NCBI RefSeq assembly: GCF_001942255.1
Contig: NZ_MKKC01000098.1
Coordinates: 124,001 to 188,000 of the forward strand
Origin: Nocardiopsis sp. CNR-923
Lineage (GTDB): Bacteria; Actinomycetota; Actinomycetes; Streptosporangiales; Streptosporangiaceae
Length of the DNA stretch: 64,000 nucleotides
Direction of reading: 5' to 3'
Positions 18,879 through 28,951 of this stretch are shown in pieces. The notes beneath the pieces were generated by a model that was not told the DNA's origin, did not search any database, and saw only the letters and a list, made by a program, of their open reading frames with translations. The first letter of the stretch is position 1; each line of letters begins with the position of its first letter. Made by a program: the position numbers and the translations under genes.

Positions 18879-18996
18879 GGGCCGCACCTTCCCTTACCTC
18901 ACGGCGACAGTTTCCTCACCGACACGCCCGAACTACCTGTTCCAGATGTCGCCCGATCACGGGGGAAACGAAGCGGAGGCCCACCGCGAGCGCAGC

Positions 18997-19851
18997 CTAT
19001 CGGCGGGCCCTCGGCGCCGGCTGGCAGTGCGGGCAACTGAACGACGAGCGGTTCATGAACGCCTCCCGGACGATCGGCGCTCCGCAGCGGACGCAGGGCC
19101 GGTCCTGGCGCCCGTAGGCGTTCAGACCGCGCTCGAAGTACCCGCTCCGCCCGTTGACGTCGACGTACAGCCCGTCGAAGGTCGTGCCGCCCACCGCGAG
19201 CGCCTCGTTCATGACGTCGTGCACGTGCCCCAGGAGTTCGGTCGCCTGGAGGAGGGACAGGTCCCGGGTGGAGCGGGCCCAGTGCAGACGGGCCCGCCAC
19301 AGGGCCTCGTCCGCGTAGATGTTGCCCACGCCGCTGACGAGGGACTGGTCGAGCAGCGCACGCTTGACCTCGGTCCGCCGCGCGCGCAGGGCACGGACGA
19401 AGGACTCCGGGGCGAAGTCGGGATCCATGGGGTCCAGGGCGATGTGGTCGACCGAGGAGGGGACGCCCTCCCGCTCGCCCGGGGCGTCCACCAGCAGGTG
19501 GCCGAAGGTGCGCTGGTCGACGAAGCGCAGTTCCCGGCCGTCCGAGAGCGGCAGCCGCACCCGCAGGTGCTTCTCGTCCGGCTTCCCGGCTGGCTGGACG
19601 AGCATCTGTCCGCTCATGCCCAGATGGGACAGCAGCATCTCGCCGCTGTCCAGGGTCAGCCACAGGTACTTGCCGCGGCGGTGGGCGGCCGTGGGGACCC
19701 GCCCCTCCAGACGTGCGGCGAAGTCCGCCGCGCCGGGGACGTGGCGGCGCACCGACCTCGGGTGCAGGACCTCGACGGCGCCGACCGTCCAACCCAGCGC
19801 GTGCGTGGCCAGGCCGCGGCGCACGACCTCGACCTCGGGGAGTTCGGGCAC
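18997..19851 (-). CDS. mutM: Formamidopyrimidine-DNA glycosylase
   Basis: MutM removes 8-oxoguanine and ring-opened purines and cleaves the abasic site. The GTG at 19851 gives [14 protein letters not shown], in which Pro2 (the nucleophile after Met removal) and Glu3 are catalytic. The core includes [11 protein letters not shown] and the helix-two-turn-helix [15 protein letters not shown]. The C-terminal zinc finger is CVRCG with SFSCPHC. The 284-residue length is typical. The start is 1 base beyond the rnc stop, so the two genes are translationally coupled. Confidence 0.96.
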   Translation of the reverse strand: MPELPEVEVVRRGLATHALGWTVGAVEVLHPRSVRRHVPGAADFAARLEGRVPTAAHRRGKYLWLTLDSGEMLLSHLGMSGQMLVQPAGKPDEKHLRVRLPLSDGRELRFVDQRTFGHLLVDAPGEREGVPSSVDHIALDPMDPDFAPESFVRALRARRTEVKRALLDQSLVSGVGNIYADEALWRARLHWARSTRDLSLLQATELLGHVHDVMNEALAVGGTTFDGLYVDVNGRSGYFERGLNAYGRQDRPCVRCGAPIVREAFMNRSSFSCPHCQPAPRARR

Positions 19852-19852
19852 G

Positions 19853-20593
19853 TCAGCTCCGGTTCTGGCCGTTGCAGGAGGACTGGGCGGCGTCCGCCCG
19901 CGCGCGGATCGCCTTCCACGCGGACTCGGCGGCCTGCTGCTCGGCCTCCTTCTTGCTGCGGCCCTCGCCGAGACCGTAGCTCTCGCCCGCCACGCGCACG
20001 GTGGCGCGGAAGGTCTTCTGGTGGTCGGGGCCGCTCTCGTCGACGTGGTACTCGGGAACACCGAGCATCTCGGCCGCGGTCAGCTCCTGCAGGGACGTCT
20101 TCCAGTCCAGCCCGGCGCCCAACCCCGAGGCCGTCGCGATGAGCGGGTCGAAGAGGCGGTGCACGAACTCGGAGGCCACGTCCAGTCCCCGGTCGAGGTA
20201 CACGGCGCCGATGATCGCCTCAAGGGTGTCGGCGAGAATCGAGGACTTGTCGCGGCCTCCGGTGCCCTCCTCGCCCCGGCCGAGGCGGATATAGGCGCCG
20301 ATGCCGAGGCCGCGGGCCACGTCCGCGAGGGCGCGCATATTGACGACGGCGGCGCGGAGCTTGGCCAGCTGCCCCTCGGGCAGGTCGGGGTGCTTGCGGA
20401 AGAGGGTGTCGGTCACCACCAGGCCGAGCACGGAGTCGCCGAGGAACTCCAGGCGCTCGTTCGTGGGCAGCCCGCCCTTCTCATAGGCGTAGGACCGGTG
20501 GGTGAGGGCCCGGAGCAGAATCCTGGGATCGACCTCGACGCCGATCGCCTTGTGGAACGCCCTGGCCTCGGAGACGGAGAGTTGGCTTGCCAC
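19853..20593 (-). CDS. rnc: Ribonuclease III
   Basis: This double-stranded-RNA endonuclease processes rRNA precursors and structured mRNAs. The 246-residue protein has the RNase III signature [13 protein letters not shown] at residues 45-57. A second acidic cluster, [15 protein letters not shown], lies near residue 121. A C-terminal double-stranded-RNA-binding domain ([16 protein letters not shown] to [11 protein letters not shown]) follows. It is the first gene of rnc-mutM and is separated from rpmF by a strong terminator. Confidence 0.96.
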   Translation of the reverse strand: MASQLSVSEARAFHKAIGVEVDPRILLRALTHRSYAYEKGGLPTNERLEFLGDSVLGLVVTDTLFRKHPDLPEGQLAKLRAAVVNMRALADVARGLGIGAYIRLGRGEEGTGGRDKSSILADTLEAIIGAVYLDRGLDVASEFVHRLFDPLIATASGLGAGLDWKTSLQELTAAEMLGVPEYHVDESGPDHQKTFRATVRVAGESYGLGEGRSKKEAEQQAAESAWKAIRARADAAQSSCNGQNRS

Positions 20594-20840
20594 GCGAGTT
20601 CACTTCCCTTTTCTGACGCGCCGCGCAGAGGGCGTGCCCTGCGGTCGGGTGTGGATCCCCGGCTCGCTGAGGTGCTCGAACACGAGGTGATCGTCGCGGG
20701 AGCGGCGCTCCCCCGGCGGCCACCACGAACTCGGGAACCCGGGAGAGCCCGGATCACGGCTGGGTGCTTGTGCGGTTCTGGTTGTCTACTGCCCACGTCG
20801 GCACGGGTCACTCACCCTACGGACTTCCTCCGACAGCACT

Positions 20841-20873
20841 TCGGGGCGGACCCGGTGTGCGGGTCCGCCCCGA
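20841..20873 (-). terminator. Terminator downstream of rpmF
   Basis: A perfect 13-bp stem (20841-20853 with 20861-20873) and 7-base loop GGTGTGC lies 44 bases past the rpmF stop. It lies within the 323-base rpmF-rnc gap, which otherwise should contain only the rnc promoter; I see no gene there. Confidence 0.8.
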
Positions 20874-20916
20874 GGCGAATCGTCGGGTAGGGGACCCGAG
20901 GCCTGACACGCGTGCG

Positions 20917-21093
20917 TTACGCCGGGTTGGTGACCTGGCGGTTGTTGTAGGTGCCGCACGTCGGGCACGCGATGTGGGGCTGCTTCGGGTCACGGCAGCG
21001 CGGGCAGTTGACCAGCACCGGGCGCGACGCCTTCCACTGGGAACGGCGGGTCCGGGTGTTGCTCCGCGACATCTTCCGCTTCGGGACGGCCAC
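20917..21093 (-). CDS. rpmF: 50S ribosomal protein L32
   Basis: This small zinc-ribbon protein of the large subunit has 58 residues. It starts with GTG at 21093 behind a perfect AGGAGG and reads [20 protein letters not shown]. Two CxxC pairs (NCPRC and ACPTC) show it is the zinc-binding form. It follows the DUF177 gene yceD, the classic partner of rpmF. Confidence 0.96.
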   Translation of the reverse strand: MAVPKRKMSRSNTRTRRSQWKASRPVLVNCPRCRDPKQPHIACPTCGTYNNRQVTNPA

Positions 21094-21221
21094 TTCAATC
21101 CTCCTGGGTCACCCCCGCGGTCGCGGGAGGTCGCTTATCTGGTCACCCCGCGCGCTGCGGCGGGGAGGGTGTGTCCCGTCACACGGGCGCCCGTAGGACG
21201 CCCCGTGACCGGTTCACGAAC

Positions 21222-21833
21222 TCATCGTTCTCCGGGATCCTCCGCGATGGCGCGGAGAGCCTCCCAGCGTGGGTCGACGGCGTCGCCGTGACCGTGGTCG
21301 GGACCGACCTCGGCGAGCCGGACGCCGCACTCCGCGCACAAACCGGGGCAGTCCGGTTCGCACAGCGGCGAGAGCGGGAGGGCGAGCACGACGGCGTCCC
21401 TGACCACGGGTCCGAGATCGAGCAGGTCGCCCTCTAGATAGTAGTCCTCATCCTCGTCGGACGCGTCCTCGTCGGCCGCCGCCGACTCGTCGTCGCAATA
21501 GCGGTACAGCTCCTGGAAACCCGCCTCGATCTCGTCGGAGAGCGGGTCGAGGCAGCGCGAGCACTCCGCCGTGAGCTGTCCTTTGACGGTGCCGGTGACG
21601 AGAACGCCCTCCATCACCGCCTCCAGCCGGAGATCGAACTCGACCTCGCTGCCCTCGGGCACGCTCGCCAGCGCCCCGGAGAAGGCCTCCGGCACGGTCA
21701 CGATGCGGTTGACGGTTCGCATCGACCCCGGCTGGCGGCCCAGCTGACGGGTGTCGACCACGAACGGGTCACGAGGTTCAGGACGAGACAGGGTAATCGC
21801 GCTTTCACGAGAGGTTCGAAAGACACCGGGCAC
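21222..21833 (-). CDS. yceD: DUF177 family protein YceD
   Basis: YceD proteins are linked to 23S rRNA accumulation and nearly always precede rpmF. The conserved part begins at FVVDTRQLGRQPGS. It includes the cysteine pair ECSRCLDPL and the C-terminal SPLCEPDCPGLCAECG cluster, likely metal-binding, with an acidic region between them. The N-terminal boundary is uncertain: GTG 21833 is the nearest usable start but lacks a good Shine-Dalgarno, and the true start may be closer to the conserved region. Confidence 0.85.
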   Translation of the reverse strand: MPGVFRTSRESAITLSRPEPRDPFVVDTRQLGRQPGSMRTVNRIVTVPEAFSGALASVPEGSEVEFDLRLEAVMEGVLVTGTVKGQLTAECSRCLDPLSDEIEAGFQELYRYCDDESAAADEDASDEDEDYYLEGDLLDLGPVVRDAVVLALPLSPLCEPDCPGLCAECGVRLAEVGPDHGHGDAVDPRWEALRAIAEDPGER

Positions 21834-21980
21834 GCGGGATGCCGTTCCGGCGCGACCGGCCCGCGCGCACGCCAAGTACGGCGACGCTCAGGGTCGAACC
21901 AAGATTCTACCTATCATGGGCCCGACCACCCAAATCAGCCGCCGGAGCCCGCCCCAGGGCGGATGTCGGCGGACGGCCGG

Positions 21981-22469
21981 TCAGCCGCGGGAGCGCTCCT
22001 CGTACTTGTCCCGGAGTCGCTCCTGGACGTACGGCGTCACCAGGCTGGACACGTCCCCGCCGTGCTGGGCGATCTCGCGCACCAGGCTGGACGACAGGAA
22101 CGAGTACTGCGGGTTGGCGGTCATGAACACGGTCTCCACTCCGGAGAGCTGGAAGTTCATCTGCGCGATCTGGAGTTCGTAGTCGAAGTCGCTGACCGAG
22201 CGGAGGCTGCGCACGATCGTCTCGACGCCGTTGGCCCGGCAGAAGTCGACGAGCAGCCCGTCGAAGTCGGTGACGCGGACGTTCTCCAGGTCGGCGGTGC
22301 TCTCCCTGAGCATGTCCAGCTTCTCCGGGACGGTGAACAGCCCGCGCTTGTTGACGTTGTTGAGCACGGCCGCGACGACCTCGTCGTACTGCTTGGCAGC
22401 TCGTCCGATGATGTCGATGTGTCCGAAGGTCACCGGGTCGAAGGAACCCGGGCAGACGACTCGGCGCAC
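21981..22469 (-). CDS. coaD: Phosphopantetheine adenylyltransferase
   Basis: CoaD transfers AMP from ATP to 4'-phosphopantetheine, the penultimate step of coenzyme A synthesis. The 162-residue protein begins MRRVVCPGSFDPVTFGHIDI, containing the nucleotidyltransferase TxGH motif. The C-terminal YSFLSSSLVREIAQHGGDVSS carries the second conserved ATP-binding segment (SSSxVRE). The GTG start follows GAGAGGGG. The order yceD-coaD-rsmD-recG is conserved in actinobacteria. Confidence 0.96.
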   Translation of the reverse strand: MRRVVCPGSFDPVTFGHIDIIGRAAKQYDEVVAAVLNNVNKRGLFTVPEKLDMLRESTADLENVRVTDFDGLLVDFCRANGVETIVRSLRSVSDFDYELQIAQMNFQLSGVETVFMTANPQYSFLSSSLVREIAQHGGDVSSLVTPYVQERLRDKYEERSRG

Positions 22470-22608
22470 GGTGATCGCCCCTCTCAGGAGTTACTCTCGA
22501 GTACCGCGATCGTAGGGGTCGCCTCCGGCGCCGATCGGGGCGACACCCGCATAACGGAGTTCTACCGCGGCCGGTCCGGCCCCCGGGGAGGCGCGCCGCG
22601 CGGTCTCA

Positions 22609-23175
22609 TCAGGCCGGGGGCCGTGCGTACCAGAGCACCGCCTCCCCGTACCCGCGCCTGCGCTCCCGTACCAGCCCCTCCGGCCAGGCGGGTTCGGCGC
22701 CGCGTTTGGAGCGCTCGACCACCACGAGCGCGTCCTCGGCCAGCCATGCGTTCCGCACGAGGCCGCTGAGCATCGCGGCCACCTCCTCGTCGCCGACCGC
22801 GTACGGGGGGTCGGCCACGACCAGGTCGTAGGGCTCGCCCGGGCTCGGGGCGGCGACCACCCGTTCCACCCGGTCGGCCACCAGGCGGGCGCCGGGCAGG
22901 CCCAACGCGCCGATGTTGTCCCGTACGACCCGCGCCGCCTTCCGGTCGGCCTCCACGAGCAGCGCGTGCGCGGCGCCGCGGGACAGCGCCTCCAAGCCGA
23001 TGGCCCCCGACCCCGCGTACAGGTCCATGACCCGCAGCCCCTCCAGGGAGCCGAGGTCGGACTGGACGGAGGAGAACAGGGCCTCGCGCGCCCGGTCGCT
23101 GGTGGGTCGGGTGGTGCGGCCGTCGGGCGCGGCGATCCGCCGTCCGCCCGCCGCTCCGGCGATGATGCGCGTCAT
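22609..23175 (-). CDS. rsmD: 16S rRNA (guanine-966-N2)-methyltransferase RsmD
   Basis: RsmD methylates G966 of 16S rRNA using S-adenosylmethionine. The ATG at 23175 (MTRIIAGAAGGRRIAAP) has GGAGGG just upstream, unusually close. The 188-residue protein shows TRPTSDRAREALFS, SAM-binding motif I DLYAGSGAIGLEALSRGA and catalytic motif IV VVADPPYAVG. It is the normal neighbour of coaD and recG. Confidence 0.94.
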   Translation of the reverse strand: MTRIIAGAAGGRRIAAPDGRTTRPTSDRAREALFSSVQSDLGSLEGLRVMDLYAGSGAIGLEALSRGAAHALLVEADRKAARVVRDNIGALGLPGARLVADRVERVVAAPSPGEPYDLVVADPPYAVGDEEVAAMLSGLVRNAWLAEDALVVVERSKRGAEPAWPEGLVRERRRGYGEAVLWYARPPA

Positions 23176-23216
23176 ACCCTCCACGTTAGGGCGTCGGGAC
23201 GGCGGCCCGGCTCCCC

Positions 23217-25429
23217 TCAGGCCTTGTCCAGGTACTCCGCGCGGTCCTCGGGCAGCAGCTCCGCCAACGCCTCGGCCAGCGGCGGGTACGCGGTCAGGTC
23301 CGGATCGCCGCCGATGTAGGCCGTGGCCTCCGCCCGCGCCTCGCCGATCAGCTCCTCGTCCTTGAGCAGGGTGAGCATCCGAAGGGACGACCGGGCGCCG
23401 GACTGGGCCTGACCGAGGACGTCGCCCTCCCGGCGCGCCTCCAGATCCACCCGGGACAGCTCGAACCCGTCGGTCGTCGCCGCCACGGCCTCCAGCCGCT
23501 CCCGCGCCGGGGAGTCCTCCTCCGCGTCCGTGACGAGCAGACACAGCCCCGGCAGCTTCCCTCGGCCGACGCGTCCGCGCAGCTGGTGCAGCTGCGAGAC
23601 GCCGAAACGGTCCGCGTCCATGATCACCATCACGGTGGCGTTCGGCACGTCCACGCCCACCTCGACGACGGTCGTCGAGACCACGACGTCGGTCCGCCCC
23701 TCCGTGAACCGGCGCATGACCGCGTCCTTGTCGTCGGGGGCCATCCGGCCGTGCAGCGCCTCCACCGTCAGGTCCGCCAGCGGTCCCTCGGCCAGTCGTG
23801 CCGCCACGTCGAGCACGGCCAGCGGCGGACGGGCGCCCGGGGCGTCCGCGTCGGGGTCGGCGCCGACCTCCTCCTCGGCGTCCCGTCCGACGGCCTCACC
23901 ATCGGTCTCCCCGATGCGCGGACAGACCACGAACGCCTGGCGGCCGTGGGCGGCCTCCTCCAGGATCCGCTCCCAGGCACGGTCAAGGAAGTGCGGCTTC
24001 TCCCTGGCCGGGACGACGTGCGTGGACACCCCCGCGCGGCCGGTGGGCAGCTGCGTGAGCGCGACCACGTCGAGGTCGCCGTAGACGGTCATGGCGACCG
24101 TGCGCGGGATCGGCGTGGCGGTCATCACGAGCACGTGCGGACGCCCGTCGACCGCCTTCTCCCGCAGGGCGTCGCGCTGCTCCACCCCGAACCGGTGCTG
24201 TTCGTCCACCACGACCAGGCCCAGGTCGGCGAAGGACACGTGCTCCTGGAGGAGGGCGTGCGTGCCCACGACGATCCCGGCCGCGCCGGAGGCGGCGTCG
24301 AGCAGGGCCGAACGCCGCGCGGCGGTGCTCATCGAACCCGTCAGCAGGGCCACCCGGGTGGCGTCGTGCGCCCCGTCCAGCTGCCCGGCGCGGGCCAGCG
24401 GTCCGAGCATGGCACTGATCGAGCGGTGGTGCTGTTGGGCGAGGACCTCCGTGGGGGCGAGCAGGACGGCCTGGCCGCCGGAGTCGACCACGCGGAGCAT
24501 GGCGCGCAGCGCGACCAGGGTCTTGCCCGCTCCCACGTCCCCCTGGAGCAGGCAGTGCATCGGGTGGGCCGCGTCCAACCGCTCCGCGAGGCGGTCGCCC
24601 ACCTCGCGCTGGCCGCCGGTGAGGGTGAAGGGCAGTTCGGCGTCGAAGGCGTCGAGGATCCCGCCCTCGACGCCGGGGCGCGGCCTGGCGGGCAGCTCCT
24701 CGGCCTGGTGGCGGCGACGGGCCAGGGCCAACTGGAGCACGAAGGCCTCGTCCCACTTCAGGCGGCGACGGGCGCTGCCCACGTCCGCCCAGCCCGTCGG
24801 CCGGTGGATCCGTTCGAGGGCGTCCTGGACGCCGGTCAGGCGGTGCCGTTCGCGTACCTCGGCCGGGAGCGGATCGGGCAGGTCCGCGGCCCGGGCCAGG
24901 GCCAGGTCCATCGCCAAGGCGATCCGGGACGAGTCGAGCCCCTTGACCGCCGGGTAGATCGGGATGAGCTCCTCGGCGAAGGCACGGGCGCGCTCGCCCT
25001 CGCTGCCGTCCTCGTCGATGAGCTGGTACTCGGGGTGGTCGAGCTGGCGGCGTCCCCGGTAGGTGGAGACCCGGCCGGAGAACAGCGCCAGCCGCCCGGG
25101 CACGAGGGAGTTCTGGTGGTAGCGCCCCGGTTGAAGAAGGTCAGGTGCAGGCGCCCGGTACCGTCGGTGACCGTGGCCTCCATCATGTCCATCCGGCGGC
25201 GGCCCTGACGCGCGGGCACGGTGCGGCGCTTGGCGTCCAGCACGCGCGCCTGCACGGTGACGTCCTCGCCCTCGCGCAGCGCGGCGAGGTCGGTCAGCTC
25301 ACCCCGGCGGTCGTAGCGGCGCGGGTAGTACCGCAGCAGGTCGCCGACGGTGTGCAGGTCCAGTTTGTCCTTGAAGGCCCGCGCGGAGCCGCCGAGGGCC
25401 ACGCGCAGCGGTTCGTCCCAGGTGCTCAC
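23217..25429 (-). CDS. recG: ATP-dependent DNA helicase RecG, one apparent frameshift
   Basis: RecG remodels stalled replication forks and branch-migrates Holliday junctions. The GTG at 25429 (MSTWDEPLRVALGGSARA) opens the wedge/OB domain. The helicase part has Walker A QGDVGAGKTLVALRAM, the DEQH box VVVDEQHRFGVEQR, motif III VMTATPIPRTVA and motif VI HQLRGRVGRG. One G is missing near 25126: the first frame ends in LTFFNRG and the other resumes with SLVPGRLALFSGRV. The repaired length is 737 residues, normal for the family. Confidence 0.95.
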
Positions 25430-25812
25430 AGTGTCCCCGTCCCCGCCAGATCGCTCTGCTCAACGTCACCGTAGTGGCAGCGTGCGACGCGTAGGAGGTG
25501 TGTGGGGCCGGCGGGCGGGTCCGGGTGGGCGTCCGGCCCCTCCCGACCGGGGTATACTCGTCGGAGTTCATCGCCTTTTCGCCATGCCCGCGTGGCGGAT
25601 GCGATGCTCAGGTGGGGGTGCGAGGCTTCGTCCGCACCGTCTCCACCACGACGGGTACGGGCACCGGTCCGCGGTCGACATCCGCGACCACGTCCTTCGT
25701 GTACTCTTCCACGGTTGGCGTCCGCGCCAGCCTGTCCACCCGGCCTCTCCCGGTCGGTCGACCCTTCGCGTGCGGCGACGTGCGCGATCCCGAGCGCTTG
25801 AATGGAGTTACC
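25430..25812. other. Upstream region of rpmB and recG
   Basis: This 383-base divergent gap has no convincing gene. A TATACT hexamer at 25553-25558 and a TGTACTCT at about 25699 on the plus strand are possible -10 elements for rpmB, but clear -35 partners are not visible. Confidence 0.4.
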
Positions 25813-25998
25813 GTGGCTTCCGTCTGCGACGTCTGCGGCAAGGGACCAGGGTTCGGTAACAGTGTTTCCCACTCGCACCGTCGCACCCGCCGCCGCTGGA
25901 ACCCCAACATCCAGACCGTTCGCACGCGCGTGGGCGGCACGCCCAAGCGCGTGAACGCCTGCACCTCGTGCATCAAGGCCGGCAAGGTGACCCGCTAG
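25813..25998 (+). CDS. rpmB: 50S ribosomal protein L28
   Basis: This is a large-subunit protein of 61 residues that starts with GTG 25813 ([16 protein letters not shown]). The core reads [19 protein letters not shown]. The two cysteine pairs (CDVCG and CTSCIKAG) show the zinc-binding form. A long leader precedes it and a strong terminator follows. Confidence 0.96.
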   Translation: MASVCDVCGKGPGFGNSVSHSHRRTRRRWNPNIQTVRTRVGGTPKRVNACTSCIKAGKVTR

Positions 25999-26019
25999 GG
26001 TTCCAGCCTTCTGGATTCG

Positions 26020-26056
26020 GCGAAGGCCCTCCGATCAACGGTCGGGGGGCCTTCGG
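26020..26056 (+). terminator. Terminator of rpmB
   Basis: A 10-bp stem (CCGAAGGCCC/GGGCCTTCGG) with an inner CCGA/TCGG pair starts 22 bases after the rpmB stop. It may also end the convergent gene at 26107. Confidence 0.8.
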
Positions 26057-26106
26057 CGTGTCCGGGGACCCGCCGGGCGCCGCCCGGGGCGCTCCGCGGC
26101 GGCCGT

Positions 26107-26760
26107 TCAGAGGGCGCAGACGTGGCCGTTGAGCGAGCAGCGCACCGGGTACTGCGGTGCGCCGATGGCGTCGAGTTCGAGCGTCGCGGAGTCACCGGGT
26201 TCCAGGTCCTCCTGGGAACCGGGCTGACGGGCGAGGATGCCGTCCGAGAACGGCTCCCAGTCGGCGTCCCGGACCTCGGTGACCTCGGCGGTCCCGAAGG
26301 CCAGCGCCAACTCCCAGGCGTCCAGCGTGACGCGGGAGGTGTTGGTGACGGTGACCCGTGCCGTGAACCCCGTCGTACTGACCTCGACGATCTCGTAGAC
26401 CACCGTGGTGGGCTCCACGCCCGACTGCACCTGCTCGCCGCGCTCGCCGGAGGAACCGCCCTCCTCGTCGCCGGGGGAGGCCCCGTGGCTCGGCTGCGCG
26501 CCGTCCTGGGCGTCCGGGACCTGCGTCGCTCCCGGCGAACCGCCGAACTGGAGGTAGATCTGGGTCGTGCTGTAGCCGAAGAGCAGCAGTCCGAGGATGA
26601 CACCGGACACGACGAGGACGTTGAGCAGCCGTGGGGGTTCGACGCGCTTGGGAACGGTGCTCTCCAGGTAGCCGCCGATCCGTCGCAGCACGCCGGCGTC
26701 CGCCCGTTCGCTGCGGTGCACACCGCGCCGGGAGTCGTGCCGCGACACGTGCCGCCCCAT
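26107..26760 (-). CDS. Single-span membrane protein with CBM2-like domain
   Basis: The function of this 217-residue protein is unknown. A charged cytoplasmic N-terminus of about 45 residues leads to one transmembrane helix (LLNVLVVSGVILGLLLFG). An Ala/Gly/Glu-rich linker and an extracellular domain from about residue 120 follow. That domain reads VYEIVEVSTTGFTARVTVTN, then LDAWELALAF, and ends RCSLNGHVCAL. The order of aromatic, N-T, W and terminal NG-Cys features resembles carbohydrate-binding module family 2. ATG 26760 follows GAGAGG. It may bind cell-surface polysaccharide; the similarity is by pattern only. Confidence 0.75.
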   Translation of the reverse strand: MGRHVSRHDSRRGVHRSERADAGVLRRIGGYLESTVPKRVEPPRLLNVLVVSGVILGLLLFGYSTTQIYLQFGGSPGATQVPDAQDGAQPSHGASPGDEEGGSSGERGEQVQSGVEPTTVVYEIVEVSTTGFTARVTVTNTSRVTLDAWELALAFGTAEVTEVRDADWEPFSDGILARQPGSQEDLEPGDSATLELDAIGAPQYPVRCSLNGHVCAL

Positions 26761-27003
26761 AAACCGCCTCTCGACGATGCTCCGCTTCTGCCTGCCCTCG
26801 CCGGGGGGAGGCCGGTCGCGGACCTTCCGTGCCCGGGCGCTGGCACGTTCCGGGCTCTTCGCTCCACGAGGACGGGCGGGCCGCCCAGCGGACGACGTGA
26901 GCCGCGTTGGCACAGCCTAGCGCGATCGCCAAACGGGACAAATCCCGGCTGTGTCAACCTTCGCGGAAGTGATCCCAGCCGCTCCGCGCCGGCGGGCGGC
27001 CGT

Positions 27004-27960
27004 TCACGGTGACCGGTGTGCGCGCGACCGGTCGGCCCGGTTCTCAGCCTCCCCTCCACCAGTGAGGACGCTGCCCATCCGGATCCAGTTCTCGGGGAGG
27101 TCGGCCTCGGGCGGGAACGTCGCGGCCAGGGCGTGGTCCTCACCGCCGCCGACCATCAGCTCACGGGCGACGCGTTCGGCGTCCTCCGGCCTCGCCCCCA
27201 GGACCCGGACCGCCTCCAGGAGTGCGGGGTCGGGGCGGAGCGCCTCGGGGTCGAGGTCGACGCGGACCCCGCTGGCCCGGCAGACGTGGCCGAGGTCCTG
27301 GGCGAGGCCGTCGCTCACGTCGAGCATGGCGGTGGCCCCCGCCCTGGCCGCCACGGGCCCCTCGGCGTAGGGGGGACTCGGCCTTCGGTGCTCGGACAGG
27401 CACTCCGCGGGGCCGTCGATCCCCGCCTCCAGGAGGGCCAGACCGGCCGCCGACAGCCCGAGACGGCCGGAGTACGCCACGACGTCGCCCGGGCGGGCTC
27501 CGTCGCGGCGTACGGGAGCGCGCCCCTGGAGGTCGCCGAGCGCGGTGATCGCGACGGTCAGTGTGTCGGACGCCACCGTGTCTCCGCCCACGACGGCGCC
27601 GCCCGCCAGAGCGCACTCGTCGCGTACCCCGGCGGCGAACTCCTCCGCCCAGGAGACGGGCAGGTCGGAGGGGGCGGCGAAGCCGATGAGCAGCCCCGTG
27701 GGGCGGGCGCCCATGGCGGCGACGTCGGCGAAGTTCTGGGCCACGGCACGGTGCCCGACGTCGCGCGCGGACGACCAGTCCCGACGGAAGTGACGCCCTT
27801 CGACCAGCACATCCGTGGTGGCGACCGTCCTTCCGTCGGGCGCCGCGACGACCGCCGCGTCGTCGCCTGGTCCGAGGATTACATCTTGCGTCGCGGGGAA
27901 TTGGCTCGTCACGCGTGCGATCAGAGCGAACTCACCAAGACCCCCAATGGTGCTCAACAC
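27004..27960 (-). CDS. thiL: Thiamine-monophosphate kinase
   Basis: ThiL phosphorylates thiamine monophosphate to the active cofactor thiamine pyrophosphate. The 318-residue protein has the PurM-like fold markers: GEFALIARV, the metal/ATP motif GPGDDAAVV, TTDVLVEGRHF, VVGGDTVASD and MLDVSDGLAQDLGH. Start GTG 27960 (MLSTIGGLGEF) has only a weak ribosome-binding site, so a leaderless transcript is possible. It is divergent from the Lrp-type gene. Confidence 0.95.
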   Translation of the reverse strand: MLSTIGGLGEFALIARVTSQFPATQDVILGPGDDAAVVAAPDGRTVATTDVLVEGRHFRRDWSSARDVGHRAVAQNFADVAAMGARPTGLLIGFAAPSDLPVSWAEEFAAGVRDECALAGGAVVGGDTVASDTLTVAITALGDLQGRAPVRRDGARPGDVVAYSGRLGLSAAGLALLEAGIDGPAECLSEHRRPSPPYAEGPVAARAGATAMLDVSDGLAQDLGHVCRASGVRVDLDPEALRPDPALLEAVRVLGARPEDAERVARELMVGGGEDHALAATFPPEADLPENWIRMGSVLTGGGEAENRADRSRAHRSP

Positions 27961-28091
27961 AGTGATCAGGGTACGGTGACGCTCCGGAACGGTGGTCTAG
28001 ACCCACGATCGTCACCCGTTCGTCATCGGCCGCACCGTCGGCTCGGCCGGGGCCGCTCTACCTCACACCCGGCACACACGAAGGAGTTCAC

Positions 28092-28325
28092 ATGGTGCAG
28101 GCATACATCCTGATCCAAACCGAGGTCGGGCGCGCCGCCGAGGTCGCGGGACGGATCAGGGAGATCGAGGGCGTCGACGAGGCGCACGACGTCACGGGAC
28201 CCTACGACGTGATCGTGCAGGCCCAGGCCGACGACGTCGACTCCCTGGGCGCGCTGGTGGTGGCCCGGATCCAGCGGCTGGACGGGATCGCCCGCACTCT
28301 GACCTGCCCGATCGTCAACCTCTGA
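28092..28325 (+). CDS. Lrp/AsnC ligand-binding (RAM) domain protein
   Basis: This 77-residue protein consists only of the RAM effector-binding domain of Lrp/AsnC regulators (VQAYILIQTEVGRAAEV to DGIARTLTCPIVNL) and has no DNA-binding helix-turn-helix. Such stand-alone domains bind amino acids and may modulate full-length Lrp proteins. The ATG has a clean AAGGAG five bases upstream. It is probably co-transcribed with the DUF3515 gene 12 bases downstream. Confidence 0.9.
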   Translation: MVQAYILIQTEVGRAAEVAGRIREIEGVDEAHDVTGPYDVIVQAQADDVDSLGALVVARIQRLDGIARTLTCPIVNL

Positions 28326-28337
28326 CGCACGGGTGGG

Positions 28338-28808
28338 GTGCTGACCGTGTGGAGAGCGGGTGTGGCAGCGGCCGTCGCCGGCGTCCTGTTGGCGACCGGG
28401 TGCGGGGCGGGGACCGTGCGGATGGAACCGCCCAAGACCGACGAGACGACCGTGCGGACCTGTGCAGCGCTGGTCGCCGCGCTCCCCGACACCCTCATGG
28501 GCGCCCGACGCGCCGACGTGACCCCCGAGTCCGACGTGACGGCGGCGTGGGGCGACCCCCCGATCGGTGTGCGCTGCGGAGTGCCCCGTCCCGCGGCCCT
28601 GACCATCGACGCCCCCCTCCAGGAGGTCGACGGGGTGCCCTGGCTCCCGGTACCCGCCGACGACCCCACCATGTTCGTGGCGGTGGGGCACACCGCCTAT
28701 GTCGAGCTGACCGTGCCTCCGAGCCACGGCCCTGCGGCCGCCGCGCTGACCACCCTGAGCGCGCTCGTCGAGGAGCACGTCCCGCCTCTGCCCGAGGGCC
28801 GGCTGTGA
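28338..28808 (+). CDS. DUF3515 family lipoprotein
   Basis: This 156-residue predicted lipoprotein has a signal sequence (AGVAAAVAGVLLATGC) with the lipidated Cys near residue 22. The mature part has two further conserved Cys residues (RTCAALVAALP and GVRCGVPRP) that probably form a disulphide, as in actinobacterial DUF3515 proteins usually found near thiL and ddl. The function is unknown. Confidence 0.85.
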   Translation: MLTVWRAGVAAAVAGVLLATGCGAGTVRMEPPKTDETTVRTCAALVAALPDTLMGARRADVTPESDVTAAWGDPPIGVRCGVPRPAALTIDAPLQEVDGVPWLPVPADDPTMFVAVGHTAYVELTVPPSHGPAAAALTTLSALVEEHVPPLPEGRL

Positions 28809-28865
28809 GCGCGCGCGCCGCCCGCGTGTGGACGGGCCGCGGGAGCAAGGACGAGGGATGAGAAG

Positions 28866-28894
28866 GGGGCCGCCGACGCAGCGTCGGCGGCCCC
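28866..28894. terminator. Bidirectional terminator between convergent genes
   Basis: A perfect 12-bp stem GGGGCCGCCGAC/GTCGGCGGCCCC with loop GCAGC lies between the DUF3515 gene and the DUF3105 gene. Confidence 0.85.
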
Positions 28895-28951
28895 GGGTCC
28901 TTGCGGTGGGAGGGAACGGTGGGGCGGGAGGGGTCGGCGAGGAAGTAGCGG

